DNA of 64,000 nt, taken from Pedobacter montanisoli (GTDB lineage Bacteria > Bacteroidota > Bacteroidia > Sphingobacteriales > Sphingobacteriaceae). Positions 8,435 to 18,063 of this stretch are shown piece by piece (the stretch's first letter is position 1; the number at the start of each line of letters is the position of its first letter). The translations under genes and the position numbers were made by a program. Location: NCBI RefSeq assembly GCF_022809115.1, contig NZ_JALGBH010000002.1, forward strand, positions 1,057,543 through 1,121,542, read 5' to 3'. The notes under the pieces were generated by a model. It did not search any database. It saw only the letters and a program-made list of their open reading frames with translations, and was not told the DNA's origin.

Positions 8435-10078
8435 TTATTTAGCTGGAGCAGCATTAATTTCTCTTAAAACATCGTCATACATTTTATCTGCATCTTTTTT
8501 GGTCTGTACCAACGATGGTTTATGAACATACAGCATATGTCCGGCCTCGTAATAGGTAAAATTTACATTTTTCCTTTGTTCTGGCCTTAAACCCATGGTA
8601 CTAAAAGTGTATTCTGCAGCAAAATATGGCGTTGCTAAGTCGTAATATCCACATAATACCCAAACTTTTAAGTAAGGATTTCGTGACATTGCTTTTCTCA
8701 AGTCTTCGGCCACATTGAGGTAACGATTTTGAACGTTGTTGTAATTCCATGGCGATACTCTACCTCCTAAAATCTCATATGAAAGGTCGTTTTTGAACTT
8801 CAATTCAGCTCTTACGTAGTGGTTTAAGGCGGCGCTGTATGGCCCTGAAATGGTTCCATCGTTACTTGGATCAAACTCAGGTTGATCACCAACATCATTA
8901 TAATCTCTTCCGGTATATCTGCTGTCTAAACGCCCTACGGTTAATCCTTCATTTCTGCGCAGCTCCTTGTCATATTTCTGGATATTTATCCTCAAGTTGG
9001 TTTGACGGATATAATCTTTGGACAAACCGGTGTACCTGCTCAATTTGTTCACAATGGTTTCATACTCTGCCGAAGTGAGGTCACTGCCTTTCATCAATGC
9101 GATGTTGTACTCTTGTAAAGCAAAATCTTCAACCTCTTTAAGTACAGTTTTTAATGGTTTTGACTGCAAATCTGCCGGCAATTTTTTGTGATACCAGGAT
9201 GTAGCTGTATAAGTTGGCAAAAACAGCGGATAAGGTAAATCGTTACCAATATCAAAACGGGCGGTTTGCATGTTTAAAATTGAGCTGATCAATACGATGC
9301 CATTTAAATAAAATTTGTATTTGCTCTGCAGATAATCAGACAAACCCGATGCCCGTGTTGTGCCATAGCTTTCGCCGGCTAAAAATTTAGGAGAATTCCA
9401 TCTTTCATATTTGGTGCTATATAATCTGATCGCTTCTCCCATACTCTGAATATCTTCTACGTAACCGTAAAACTGCTTTTCATTTTCTCCTGTAACCGCT
9501 CTGCTGTATCCTGTACCTACCGGATCAATAAAAACTAAATCTGTTTTATCTAACCAGGTGTATTCATTATCTACATAACTGTATGGAGGTGGCAATAAAT
9601 CGCCATTATCGGCAAAAAGAACTCTTTTTGGTCCCATAATACCCATATGTAACCATACCGATGATGAACCTGGCCCGCCGTTAAAAGTATAAGTTATAGG
9701 TCTTTTGTTTTTATTGGCAACACCATCTTTGGTATAAGCCGTAAAAAATATATTTGCTTTGGGTTTTCCGTCTTCGTTTCTAAGCTGTAAGTAACCAGTT
9801 GTAGCGGTATAGTTAATCACCTGACCTTTTACCGTAATGCTATGTTTGGTCACAACCGGAGCAGGAATGTTGGGTGAATTAGAAATAATTTCTCCGTTAG
9901 CATTTACCGGCAAAGGAACCAGCGCATCTGCTTTGCTTGTTGAGGCTGATTGAAAAGCAGAGGGCGCCGGTTGTGCATTTCCTCTTCCCGGCTGTGCTGC
10001 AACTTGTATGGCAAAAACTGATAATACAAATGCCATTACAACATGAGCAGTATTTTTTTTATAAGACATGGTCTTCAT
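8435..10078 (-). CDS. S10-family serine carboxypeptidase-like peptidase (copy 2)
   Basis: 547 residues, exported (hydrophobic stretch ending VAAQP at about residue 30). The fold and motifs are those of peptidase family S10: oxyanion region FNGGPGSSS at 132-140, nucleophile S237 in AGESYGT, Asp480 in CGYYDLATPYF and His514 in EAGHMLYVH, so the triad is intact. S10 enzymes remove C-terminal amino acids from peptides. It is a tandem paralogue of the gene before it and overlaps it as TAATG, which suggests translational coupling. Met4 is an alternative start. The low-complexity segment after the signal peptide (GRGNAQPAPSAF) is probably a linker. Confidence 0.9.
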   Translation of the reverse strand: MKTMSYKKNTAHVVMAFVLSVFAIQVAAQPGRGNAQPAPSAFQSASTSKADALVPLPVNANGEIISNSPNIPAPVVTKHSITVKGQVINYTATTGYLQLRNEDGKPKANIFFTAYTKDGVANKNKRPITYTFNGGPGSSSVWLHMGIMGPKRVLFADNGDLLPPPYSYVDNEYTWLDKTDLVFIDPVGTGYSRAVTGENEKQFYGYVEDIQSMGEAIRLYSTKYERWNSPKFLAGESYGTTRASGLSDYLQSKYKFYLNGIVLISSILNMQTARFDIGNDLPYPLFLPTYTATSWYHKKLPADLQSKPLKTVLKEVEDFALQEYNIALMKGSDLTSAEYETIVNKLSRYTGLSKDYIRQTNLRINIQKYDKELRRNEGLTVGRLDSRYTGRDYNDVGDQPEFDPSNDGTISGPYSAALNHYVRAELKFKNDLSYEILGGRVSPWNYNNVQNRYLNVAEDLRKAMSRNPYLKVWVLCGYYDLATPYFAAEYTFSTMGLRPEQRKNVNFTYYEAGHMLYVHKPSLVQTKKDADKMYDDVLREINAAPAK

Positions 10079-11619
10079 TAGTTAATTTCCTTTAAAGTTT
10101 TACCATAAAAAGCATCTGCATCTGCTTTCATTTGTTTTAGCGAAGGCATATGGATGTAAAGCATATGTCCGGCTTCATAATGTGTAAAATCTACATTCTT
10201 TTGTTGCTCAGGACGCAAGCCCATATGCTTAATTACATACTCAGAAGCAAAATAAGGGGTAGCAAAATCATAATAACCACCCAAAACCCACACTTTCATA
10301 GAAGGATTTTGTGCCATAGCTTTACGCATATACTCGGCAACATTTAAATAAGAATTTTGTACGTTACTGTAGTTCCATCTGCCTACACCGCCACCTAAAG
10401 TATAATAAGTCCAATCATTGGTAAAGTTTAATTCTTTACCAAAATAACTTAGAATTCCATGTGTGTAAGGTCCTGATATGGTACCTGTATTACTTGGGTC
10501 ATATTCATTTTGGCTACCTGTATCGTTGTAATCTCTACCTGTAAAACGACTATCCAAACGGCCTACGGTTCTGCCCTCCTGTCTTAAAAGCTCTTTATTG
10601 TATTGAGCCAGATTAATGCGCAGGTTAGTTTGTCTGATAAAATCTTCTGATAAGCCTGTATATTTACTTAAATTCTTTACCACATTACTGTATTCTGCTG
10701 CCGACATACGGTCGCCTTTCATTAGAGCTGTAGTATATTCATTAATAGCATATTTCTCTACTTCGGCAGTCAATGTTTTCACATCTTTTGCCTGTAGCTC
10801 AGGGCTCAGTTTTTTATAATACCATGAGGTTGCTGCATAACTTGGCAAATACAAGGGGTAAGGCAAGTCATTCCCTATTACAAATTGTATGGTCTGGAAA
10901 TTCAATACCGCAGAGATCAGCATGATACCGTTCACATACATTTTAAATGCATTTTGTAGATACATGGATAATCCAGCGGCTCTCGTGGTACCATAACTTT
11001 CGCCCGCCAAAAATTTAGGAGAACCCCATCTTTTATTTTGCGTGGTGTACAATTTAATAAATTCGCCTACCGATTGTATATCTTCATCATAACCTTGGAA
11101 TTCTTGTTTATCTACACCATTTACCGCTCTGCTAAAACCCGTTCCTATTGGATCTATAAAAACTAAATCAGACTGATCTAGCCATGAAAATTCATTATTG
11201 GTATATGAATATGGAGGTGTTAAAGCTTCTCCTTTTTCAGACATCACTATTCTCCTTGGACCAATCACCCCCATATGCAACCATAACGAAGCTGAACCGG
11301 GCCCACCGTTAAAAGTATAGGTTATAGGTCTTTTGGTTAGGTCATCTACCCCATCTTTGGTATAAGCGGTAAAGCCCATTTTTGCTCTTACTTTACCATC
11401 TTCTGATTTAATTTCCATGAAACCGGTTGTAGCCGTATAGTTGATTACTTTACCGTTTATGGTTACAGATGATCTGGTTGTTTTGGTTAATGCACTCTCT
11501 TTGGGTGCCGGATTTTCCAAAACCGCTGTATTATTAGCGGTTTTGGAAGCATCGTTCTTTTGCGACCATGCAAATTGTGAAGCTGAGAACGCAATCAGAA
11601 ATATGAAAATCTTTTTCAT
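10078..11619 (-). CDS. S10-family serine carboxypeptidase-like peptidase (copy 1)
   Basis: 513 residues with signal peptide MKKIFIFLIAFSASQFAWSQ. The triad is intact: S208 (AGESYGT), D451 (GGYYDFATPYF) and H485 (EAGHMLYIH), with FNGGPGSAS at about 103-111. It is clearly a paralogue of the following gene over the whole length, including the lid region around YNKELLRQEG. It lies 20 bp after the SusD gene on the same strand. Together the two copies suggest stepwise C-terminal trimming of imported or surface-bound peptides; substrate preference is unknown. Confidence 0.9.
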   Translation of the reverse strand: MKKIFIFLIAFSASQFAWSQKNDASKTANNTAVLENPAPKESALTKTTRSSVTINGKVINYTATTGFMEIKSEDGKVRAKMGFTAYTKDGVDDLTKRPITYTFNGGPGSASLWLHMGVIGPRRIVMSEKGEALTPPYSYTNNEFSWLDQSDLVFIDPIGTGFSRAVNGVDKQEFQGYDEDIQSVGEFIKLYTTQNKRWGSPKFLAGESYGTTRAAGLSMYLQNAFKMYVNGIMLISAVLNFQTIQFVIGNDLPYPLYLPSYAATSWYYKKLSPELQAKDVKTLTAEVEKYAINEYTTALMKGDRMSAAEYSNVVKNLSKYTGLSEDFIRQTNLRINLAQYNKELLRQEGRTVGRLDSRFTGRDYNDTGSQNEYDPSNTGTISGPYTHGILSYFGKELNFTNDWTYYTLGGGVGRWNYSNVQNSYLNVAEYMRKAMAQNPSMKVWVLGGYYDFATPYFASEYVIKHMGLRPEQQKNVDFTHYEAGHMLYIHMPSLKQMKADADAFYGKTLKEIN

Positions 11620-11639
11620 TAATGTATCTCTTTTAAATT

Positions 11640-13163
11640 TTAAGGACGAACATCCCAGAATACTCTTGCCATCATATCGGTACGGGCAGGCACATTAGGA
11701 TTACTATTTTTCTCATACTGAGGGTAAACCAATGATCGTGGAATTTTATCATAAACGGCTACCGATATTGGCAGGGCAGTTAAAGCCGGATAGCCTGTTC
11801 TTCTCCAGTCTGTCCATGGCTCCATTACCACCCCAAAATTTGCAGTGTATTTTTCGTTTATGATCTGTTCTAATTTTTGCTGATCGCTACCAGTTAATGT
11901 ACCATTTGCGGTAATATATGCGATAATATCCCCTCCACTTACCCCCGCATCTTGCATAGATGCCCTGATACCATTCTCAAAAAAGGTTTGGGCGCTACCC
12001 GGAGCACCTAACATTAAAGCAGCTTCTGCACGGATAAAATTATACTCCGCGAAGGTTAATAATCTTGCAGGTGCATCGCCTCCCCAGGTAATACTTCCAT
12101 CTCTTAATGAACCATCAGATTCCATAGTAATGGTATTGATTGTAGCAGTACCTTTAAGAAAAGTATTTAATCTCGAATAAGCAACAGATGCTGCTTCTGT
12201 GGCATTTCCACCTTTATAAGTTGCCGGTGAAGAATTGTATGGAAAAGGAACAAAGTAAGCTACTCTACGTGGGTCTGATTTTGCATTCATCATGTTTACA
12301 ATAGTTTTGTTAGGGAAGAAAGCATTTTTAAACTGACCACCCTCTACACTTGTATTTGGATTTTGACGACCTGCTGTTGATAAGAACGGCATCACAAAAC
12401 TATCGGCATTAGATTGCATAAATTCTGCACCGCTATTGATCAAATCATTGATCTTAGTAGAGGCATAGGCTGCATCTTTTGCAGTATAATGGATAAACAA
12501 GCGCAATTTCAACGTATTGCCAAAACGTGTCCATTGTTTCTTTGATACGTTCCAGTCTGTACTGGCATAAATGGTGGTATATTTAGTTGGCGATAAAACA
12601 GAAGTTGTTTTATTTACATCAGCAATACCTTCATCAATCAAACGAACCAAATCTTTGTAAATATCTTCTCCTTTATCAAATTTTGGTTTCAGATTATCCA
12701 AAAACTTTGTGGCTTCGGTATAAGGCACATCACCCCATGCATCAACTGTTAATTGAAAGATATAAGCTTTTAACAGTTTACCCACTCCGGCATAATGCGG
12801 ACTATTTTGTTGATTCGACTTTTCTATCAGTTTATCAATATCGGCTAAGATACCAGCATAAATATTTGACCACTGGTTGTTTACATCAGAACTATTAATG
12901 TTATATCTCTCGTATTCTTTAAAGGTTTGAGAAATGTTAGTGGTATTACCTGTAAACTGTTGTGCCATTAATCCACTATAACGGTAAAGGTCACTCACAC
13001 CTACATAACCTACACCTACGGTAATAGAAGGCAATAATTGTTCTATAGGTGCTTCCTGAATATTATTTGGGCTATCATTCACATCAAAAAACTTTTTGCA
13101 TGATTGAGAAGAAACGCTTAGCAATGCTATTCCGGCACAAGCAATTATTTTATTTATTTTCAT
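11640..13163 (-). CDS. SusD/RagB-family outer-membrane lipoprotein (SusD-like 2 type)
   Basis: 507 residues. A lipoprotein signal peptide ends in SVSSQSC, with C22 the acylated Cys. The body is SusD-like: LLPSITVG early, helical repeats through the middle (VGKLLKAYIFQLTVDAWGDVPYTEA) and the C-terminal region with EPWTDWRRTGYPAL typical of nutrient-binding SusD-like lipoproteins. It acts as the lid over the SusC channel at the cell surface. It begins 31 bp after susC and precedes the S10 peptidase genes, so its ligand is more likely a peptide than a glycan (inference from neighbours). Confidence 0.93.
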   Translation of the reverse strand: MKINKIIACAGIALLSVSSQSCKKFFDVNDSPNNIQEAPIEQLLPSITVGVGYVGVSDLYRYSGLMAQQFTGNTTNISQTFKEYERYNINSSDVNNQWSNIYAGILADIDKLIEKSNQQNSPHYAGVGKLLKAYIFQLTVDAWGDVPYTEATKFLDNLKPKFDKGEDIYKDLVRLIDEGIADVNKTTSVLSPTKYTTIYASTDWNVSKKQWTRFGNTLKLRLFIHYTAKDAAYASTKINDLINSGAEFMQSNADSFVMPFLSTAGRQNPNTSVEGGQFKNAFFPNKTIVNMMNAKSDPRRVAYFVPFPYNSSPATYKGGNATEAASVAYSRLNTFLKGTATINTITMESDGSLRDGSITWGGDAPARLLTFAEYNFIRAEAALMLGAPGSAQTFFENGIRASMQDAGVSGGDIIAYITANGTLTGSDQQKLEQIINEKYTANFGVVMEPWTDWRRTGYPALTALPISVAVYDKIPRSLVYPQYEKNSNPNVPARTDMMARVFWDVRP

Positions 13164-13194
13164 AACTTATGTTTTGAAATTTTAAATCAATTAA

Positions 13195-16100
13195 TTAAAA
13201 AGAGGCTCTCAAGGTTGCTCCAAATACTTTAGAAACCGGTGTAATACCAAACTCCAGACCTCTGGCATTAGAAATACCTGTTAAATTCTGTTCAGGATCT
13301 AAGTGAGGGAAATTTGGTGCATAAGTCCACAAGTTTCTTCCATAAGCAGAGAGTTGTAGCCTGCTGATGAATTTTGTTTTTTCCAATAATTTTTTCGGAA
13401 GATCATAAGTAAAGGTAACCTCTCTTAGTTTTAAGAAAGTAGCATCAAGCACATAGCCTTCCCAAGCCGCATACTTACCGCTTAAGCCCCAGTAATCCTG
13501 TGCAGAAACATAGGTAGTATTGGGTTGTCCATTTGCATATACGCCTTCAAACAGGTACGGTTTTGAAACTGATCCATCTGCATTAAAGCGGTTGTACTCA
13601 GCTGTTTCTTTAGCAACCCCGTTTATTCTCAAATCGCCAATAGTACGCGACATTAAATCGCCTTTATACCTGAAGTCTAGTAAGAACGACAGTCCGAAGG
13701 CTTTATATTTAAACGAGTTGGTTAGTCCTGCTGTAAATTTTGGATTTGGATTTCCTACGGCGAATACATCATTGGTAGCTTGTGGCAAACCATTGCTTTT
13801 AATAATCATTCTACCTTGGGCATCTCTAAGATATTTATTAGAGTAGATCAATCCGTACTCTTGTCCGGTTACGGCCTGAATATTTGGCGAGGTAAAACCA
13901 CCTAACGAAATCAGTTCAACACCTGGAGCCAGTTCTTTTACCACTGATTTAAATTTGGTAAAGTTTAAAGAAGCCTCCCATGAGAAATTGCTGTTTTTAA
14001 TAGGCGTACCACTCAATAAAAACTCCACTCCTTTTGTAGAAAGCTTACCTGCATTTTGTATTTTAGAAGTAAAACCTGAAGAATAAGCTACGGGTACATT
14101 AAAAATCAGCTTTCTAGAATCTCTCTGGTAAACAGAAAAGTCTAAATTCAACCTGTTGTTAAGCATAGAAATGTCTGTTCCTAATTCTATTTCTCTGGTA
14201 AACTCAGGTAATAATTCAGGCTCACCTGCTCCGTTTGAATAAGTATAACCAGCTAAACCATTATAAGGGAAACTTACACTGGTTGAGCTGAAGCCATCTG
14301 CAGAACCTGCTCTTGAATAATAAGTAGCTGTTTCATAAGGATTTGCTCCTTTACCTACCTCACCTCCATTTGCTCTAATTTTTAATGAATTTAACACATT
14401 ACTACGCAACGATGGGAATGCTTCTGTAGCTACAAAACTTACTGCAACCGCTGGATAAAATATAGACCTGTTTTTAGGGATAAGGGTTGAAGAGAAATCG
14501 TTTCTTGCTTTTAAGTTTACGTTTAACCAGGATTTATACTGCACCGATAAATCGCCAAATACACCCATCATGCGAAGTTGTGTATAGTTATTTGATGGTG
14601 GCGCTAGTGTAGTAAAATTGTCTAGGTTTTTAAATCCTGCTACAACAATCTCCAGGCCTGTTACAGATAAGTTATTGGAGTAATTAGAAATAATCTCATT
14701 ACCTAAGGTAAAAGAAAGGTTAAAATCGCCATAGGTTTTATTACCTGTTAAAGTAAAATAACTGTTCAAGTTACGACGCATGCTTCTCGATTGTACCAAA
14801 CCACCTTTTCCGGCAGATCCTGTGTTTGCATTGCTACGCACACCTTTGTCATCAAAACCTGCATTCATCATAGAAAACACATCGGCACCTACCTTCAAAT
14901 CTGCTTGCAGCCAGCTGGTAATGTCATATTTAAGATTAATGTTTCCAAAGAAACGGTTCAGCTCTTCATTACGGGTAATATGTTCAATAGACCAATAAGG
15001 GTTTTCTTCTGATGACGAATACCAGATTTGATTTCCTGCAGCATCTGTTACTGGCAAACCCGTTACATCATAACTGCGAGGCGCATAAATACCTCTCCAT
15101 AATGGATTAGCTCCCTGGTTACCGGCCTGTGTTCTGTCAGACATGCTGTTGATATAAGAAAACGAAGTACTCAATTTGAATTTGCTGGTAATATTAGCAC
15201 CTGCATTTACTGAGAAATTGTTTCTGTTCATTTTATTACCCGGTACCAAAGCATCAGTAGTACTGTTGGCATACGAAACACGGTAATTGAATTTTTCGTT
15301 AGCTCCAGAGAAACTGATGGTATTGTCTAATCCGGTTGAATTTTGAAGAATGTCTCTTACGTTATCCGGATAAGCCTGTAAAGGCACGGTTTGACCTAAA
15401 ATATTTTTTACAGGCTGACCAGCAATTTTTGGTCCCCATGAAGTAGAACGGGCTACCCATTTGTTAGGATCCAATGGGTCTCCAGAATAAATACCATTTA
15501 TACCTTGTCCATATTCATTCTGATACTCTGGAAAAATATTGATAGATCCGATATTGATACTAGAGGTTAATGACACCTGAGATTTTGATCCGCCTTTACC
15601 TTTTTTGGTCGTAATCAAAATTACACCAGAAGCAGCTCTGGAGCCATAAAGTACAGTAGCTGCAGCACCTTTAAGCACGCTGATATTCTCAACATCTTCA
15701 GGATTGATATCAGACACCCTGTTAGAGGTTGACGCACCTTGGTTTACGCTGTTACCACCTCCACTGTTATCAATAGGCACACCATCAATCACATACAATG
15801 GCTGGTTACTTCTCGTAAAAGATGAAAAACCACGTATGGTAATGTTAGAACTGTTAAATGCACCTCCCGAACCCGAAACCTGTACACCAGCCACTTTTCC
15901 GGCTAAGGCATTAGAAACATCAGGCGTTGGCGCATCTGTTAGCTTTTCTGCCGATACCGTTCCCACTCCATAACCCAAAGTCTTTTTATCTCTCTGGATA
16001 CCGAATGAAGTGATTACCACATCTGCAAGTTGTTGTACATTCTCTCCTATCTCTATCTTATAGGTTGAGCTACTGGTAACCGGTACTTTTTCGGTAATAT

Positions 16101-16329
16101 AGCCGATAAAAGAAACCACTAAAGTAGATCCCGGTGGTACAGCTAATGAAAACACACCTTTTGGATCGGTTACCGTTCCGATTTTGGTTCCTTCTACCAC
16201 AACCGAAACCCCTGGAATTGGAAGCTTATCGGACTTACCGATTACGGTTCCACTAATTTTCTTATCCTGCGCCAGTGCTTGATAGCAAGCAGAAAACAGC
16301 ACAAAAAAAACAAGTAAGATTTTTTTCAT
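13195..16329 (-). CDS. SusC/RagA-family TonB-dependent outer-membrane transporter
   Basis: 1044 residues. Order: signal peptide (MKKILLVFFVLFSACYQALAQ), carboxypeptidase-D-regulatory-like domain (about 23-110, KISGTVIGKSD ... VSFIGYITEKV), plug domain (about 115-225; NALAGKVAGVQV, IRGFSSF, PLYVIDGVPIDN, VLKGAAATVLYGSRAASGVI), then a 22-strand barrel to the C-terminal Phe (GATLRASF). SusC proteins import oligomers handed over by SusD, powered by TonB/ExbBD, which are not in the window. It is the first gene of the locus, with a 71-nt gap between its -7-like box and the ATG. The AraC regulator lies immediately upstream on the same strand. Confidence 0.95.
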   Translation of the reverse strand: MKKILLVFFVLFSACYQALAQDKKISGTVIGKSDKLPIPGVSVVVEGTKIGTVTDPKGVFSLAVPPGSTLVVSFIGYITEKVPVTSSSTYKIEIGENVQQLADVVITSFGIQRDKKTLGYGVGTVSAEKLTDAPTPDVSNALAGKVAGVQVSGSGGAFNSSNITIRGFSSFTRSNQPLYVIDGVPIDNSGGGNSVNQGASTSNRVSDINPEDVENISVLKGAAATVLYGSRAASGVILITTKKGKGGSKSQVSLTSSINIGSINIFPEYQNEYGQGINGIYSGDPLDPNKWVARSTSWGPKIAGQPVKNILGQTVPLQAYPDNVRDILQNSTGLDNTISFSGANEKFNYRVSYANSTTDALVPGNKMNRNNFSVNAGANITSKFKLSTSFSYINSMSDRTQAGNQGANPLWRGIYAPRSYDVTGLPVTDAAGNQIWYSSSEENPYWSIEHITRNEELNRFFGNINLKYDITSWLQADLKVGADVFSMMNAGFDDKGVRSNANTGSAGKGGLVQSRSMRRNLNSYFTLTGNKTYGDFNLSFTLGNEIISNYSNNLSVTGLEIVVAGFKNLDNFTTLAPPSNNYTQLRMMGVFGDLSVQYKSWLNVNLKARNDFSSTLIPKNRSIFYPAVAVSFVATEAFPSLRSNVLNSLKIRANGGEVGKGANPYETATYYSRAGSADGFSSTSVSFPYNGLAGYTYSNGAGEPELLPEFTREIELGTDISMLNNRLNLDFSVYQRDSRKLIFNVPVAYSSGFTSKIQNAGKLSTKGVEFLLSGTPIKNSNFSWEASLNFTKFKSVVKELAPGVELISLGGFTSPNIQAVTGQEYGLIYSNKYLRDAQGRMIIKSNGLPQATNDVFAVGNPNPKFTAGLTNSFKYKAFGLSFLLDFRYKGDLMSRTIGDLRINGVAKETAEYNRFNADGSVSKPYLFEGVYANGQPNTTYVSAQDYWGLSGKYAAWEGYVLDATFLKLREVTFTYDLPKKLLEKTKFISRLQLSAYGRNLWTYAPNFPHLDPEQNLTGISNARGLEFGITPVSKVFGATLRASF

Positions 16330-16400
16330 AATTATTGATTTTGTTTTAGTTGGTTAGGTTAGCTTATCACTTAATGTGCATCTAAAGTGTCTGCTTGAAA

Positions 16401-16455
16401 CAAATGTATAAGAGGGAAACCAAAAACCGATGTGGTATAATTATCACTTGATAAT
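16401..16455 (-). promoter_or_regulatory. Promoter box and upstream palindrome of the susC operon
   Basis: TACATTTG on the minus strand (16408-16401) matches the TAnnTTTG -7 box and would give a leader of about 65 nt before the susC ATG. Further upstream a perfect palindrome ATTATC-ACTT-GATAAT (16440-16455), with a further AATTATCC half-site at about 16460-16468, would sit at roughly -40 to -60, the usual place for an activator such as the adjacent AraC protein. No TTG at standard -33 spacing was found, which suits an activator-dependent promoter. Confidence 0.45.
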
Positions 16456-16480
16456 CAAAAATTATCCTGTTATAAAAGGC

Positions 16481-16521
16481 AAAAAAAAGGCCGTAAAAGC
16501 GTTTAATCAGCTTTTACGGCC
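16481..16521 (-). terminator. Rho-independent terminator after the AraC gene
   Basis: A perfect 12-bp stem GGCCGTAAAAGC (16489-16500)/GCTTTTACGGCC (16510-16521) with a 9-nt loop. On the minus strand it is followed by a run of eight T residues. It separates the AraC gene from the susC promoter, so the two are separate transcripts. Confidence 0.85.
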
Positions 16522-16562
16522 CATTTATTCAAAAATTATCCAAAGTTTTTAAATGGAGGGCT

Positions 16563-17471
16563 CTAATCCATAACTTTTCTCAATGGAAAAGAAGAAGGCC
16601 TTACCTTATACAAGGTGATGTATTCTTTAGGTACCATTCCAGTTATTTTTTTGAATACTCTGTTAAAGGTAATGATACTGTTAAAACCTGTATCGTAAGC
16701 TATTTCTGAGATACTGTTATATCTTGCGCTTAATATCCTTTTACAGGCCTCGTTAACCCTTATCTCATTTAAAAAAGCAAGATAGGTTTTACGCGTATGC
16801 TTTTTAAAATATTTACAAAATGCATGTGGGGTAATACAGGCTACTTCTGCTATCTTTTCTAAGGTAATAGGTTCGGCATAATGTTTTAAAGTGTACTGGT
16901 AAACTTCATTCATTCTGAAATGATCTTTATTATCTGTAGCATGTTCAACCAAACCTGTTGCCAGAGATTTAAAATCGTTAGTATTTACGCTGGCATATTG
17001 AAGAATATTGATCAAAGACATTAATCTTAATAAACCTGCATTGTTCTTGGCTTCAATTATACAACCAGAAACATAACTTTTGTTTCCCTTTAATAGTTGC
17101 AATCCGGCTGAATCCTGATTTAAAAAGCTTCTTATTTCAATCATCTCGGGCAGACTCAGCAAATTAGAAAGCCGTTCAAGATCAAAGAAAATATGGATCG
17201 CATGAATACGATTGGGCAAAAGGTTTTGGTAATCTTCTTCTCTTGAAAGAAAAACATGGGGTACGTTGGGCGATATAAAATAAATATCACCAACTTTTAA
17301 CGGTTGCATATAATTTCCAATTACAGCCGTACCCTCTCCCTTTAAAATAAGGGTAATCTGGTATTCTTTGTGCTTATGAAAGTGCTTATAAAAGAACGGA
17401 AGCACATCTTCCTGTATTACAATTGAAAAATCATTTGTATCAGGAACAGTAAATTCTAATGCTTTAGACAT
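16563..17471 (-). CDS. AraC-family transcriptional regulator with cupin-like sensor domain
   Basis: 302 residues. The N-terminal part (about 15-110: HFHKHKEYQITLILKGEG, KVGDIYFISPNVPHVF) is a cupin-type ligand-binding domain. The C-terminal 100 residues are the double helix-turn-helix of AraC proteins (ITLEKIAEVACITPHAFCKY, ISEIAYDTGFNSIITFNRVF). It lies directly upstream of susC in the same orientation, ended by its own terminator, so it is the likely regulator of the peptide-uptake locus, probably responding to a breakdown product (inference). No TAnnTTTG box was found before its ATG. Confidence 0.9.
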   Translation of the reverse strand: MSKALEFTVPDTNDFSIVIQEDVLPFFYKHFHKHKEYQITLILKGEGTAVIGNYMQPLKVGDIYFISPNVPHVFLSREEDYQNLLPNRIHAIHIFFDLERLSNLLSLPEMIEIRSFLNQDSAGLQLLKGNKSYVSGCIIEAKNNAGLLRLMSLINILQYASVNTNDFKSLATGLVEHATDNKDHFRMNEVYQYTLKHYAEPITLEKIAEVACITPHAFCKYFKKHTRKTYLAFLNEIRVNEACKRILSARYNSISEIAYDTGFNSIITFNRVFKKITGMVPKEYITLYKVRPSSFPLRKVMD

Positions 17472-17903
17472 AATTTTACATCTCTATCTTTCAACAAATA
17501 AGATTAGTTATCAAAAAGATCAATCATATCTATCCGGTTAAGTGATATGATCGAAAGGACAATAAGTACCTGTAAGCTCGTTACACTGAGTATAGCTCAG
17601 ATCAAGTTATCAGGCGTTCTATCCTTTTCTGTAAAATGTAAAGCTGTCTTTTAATCTGGTGGTTGGTTACTCTTATCATATTTTTAAGTTTAGTTGCACT
17701 TCTAAGCCATAGCAAATCATAGACTGACCTGCTAACGAGCTTTCATTTTTGAGAAGCGTTATTTCAAATGACTTTTCCTTGGCATGCACTTCCAAGCATT
17801 AAATGATAAGCGTTTCTAACTTATAGAAATTTACCTCTTCCAACTCAATAAAACGAATATAGCTAACGGTTTTTAGTTTTTCAACCTCGTTACTGTAACA
17901 AAT

Positions 17904-17950
17904 TTAACAAATATTAACAAATATTATTTTAACAAACAAGAATTAACAAA
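17904..17950 (+). repeat. Four TTAACAAA direct repeats
   Basis: TTAACAAA begins at 17904, 17914, 17929 and 17943, with a related GTAACAAA at 17895. Spacings of 10, 15 and 14 bp put some copies roughly on one helix face. They lie about 110-165 bp upstream of the S4-aroB operon, so a regulator-binding cluster is possible; simple AT-rich slippage is the alternative. Confidence 0.4.
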
Positions 17951-18055
17951 ATAAAATTTCAAACCACTACCAGAAGTTTTTCGAGAAGATTGTAATAAAT
18001 TGGTAAATCATCCTGTTTAACAAGCTTCTGAATACTAAACCCCATTAGAAAATTG

Positions 18056-18063
18056 TAAATTTG
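18056..18063 (+). promoter_or_regulatory. TAnnTTTG -7 box for the S4-aroB operon
   Basis: TAAATTTG ends 7 nt before the ATG of the S4 gene. Transcription would begin at or next to the start codon, giving a leaderless or nearly leaderless mRNA. No -33 TTG was seen at standard spacing. Confidence 0.5.
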
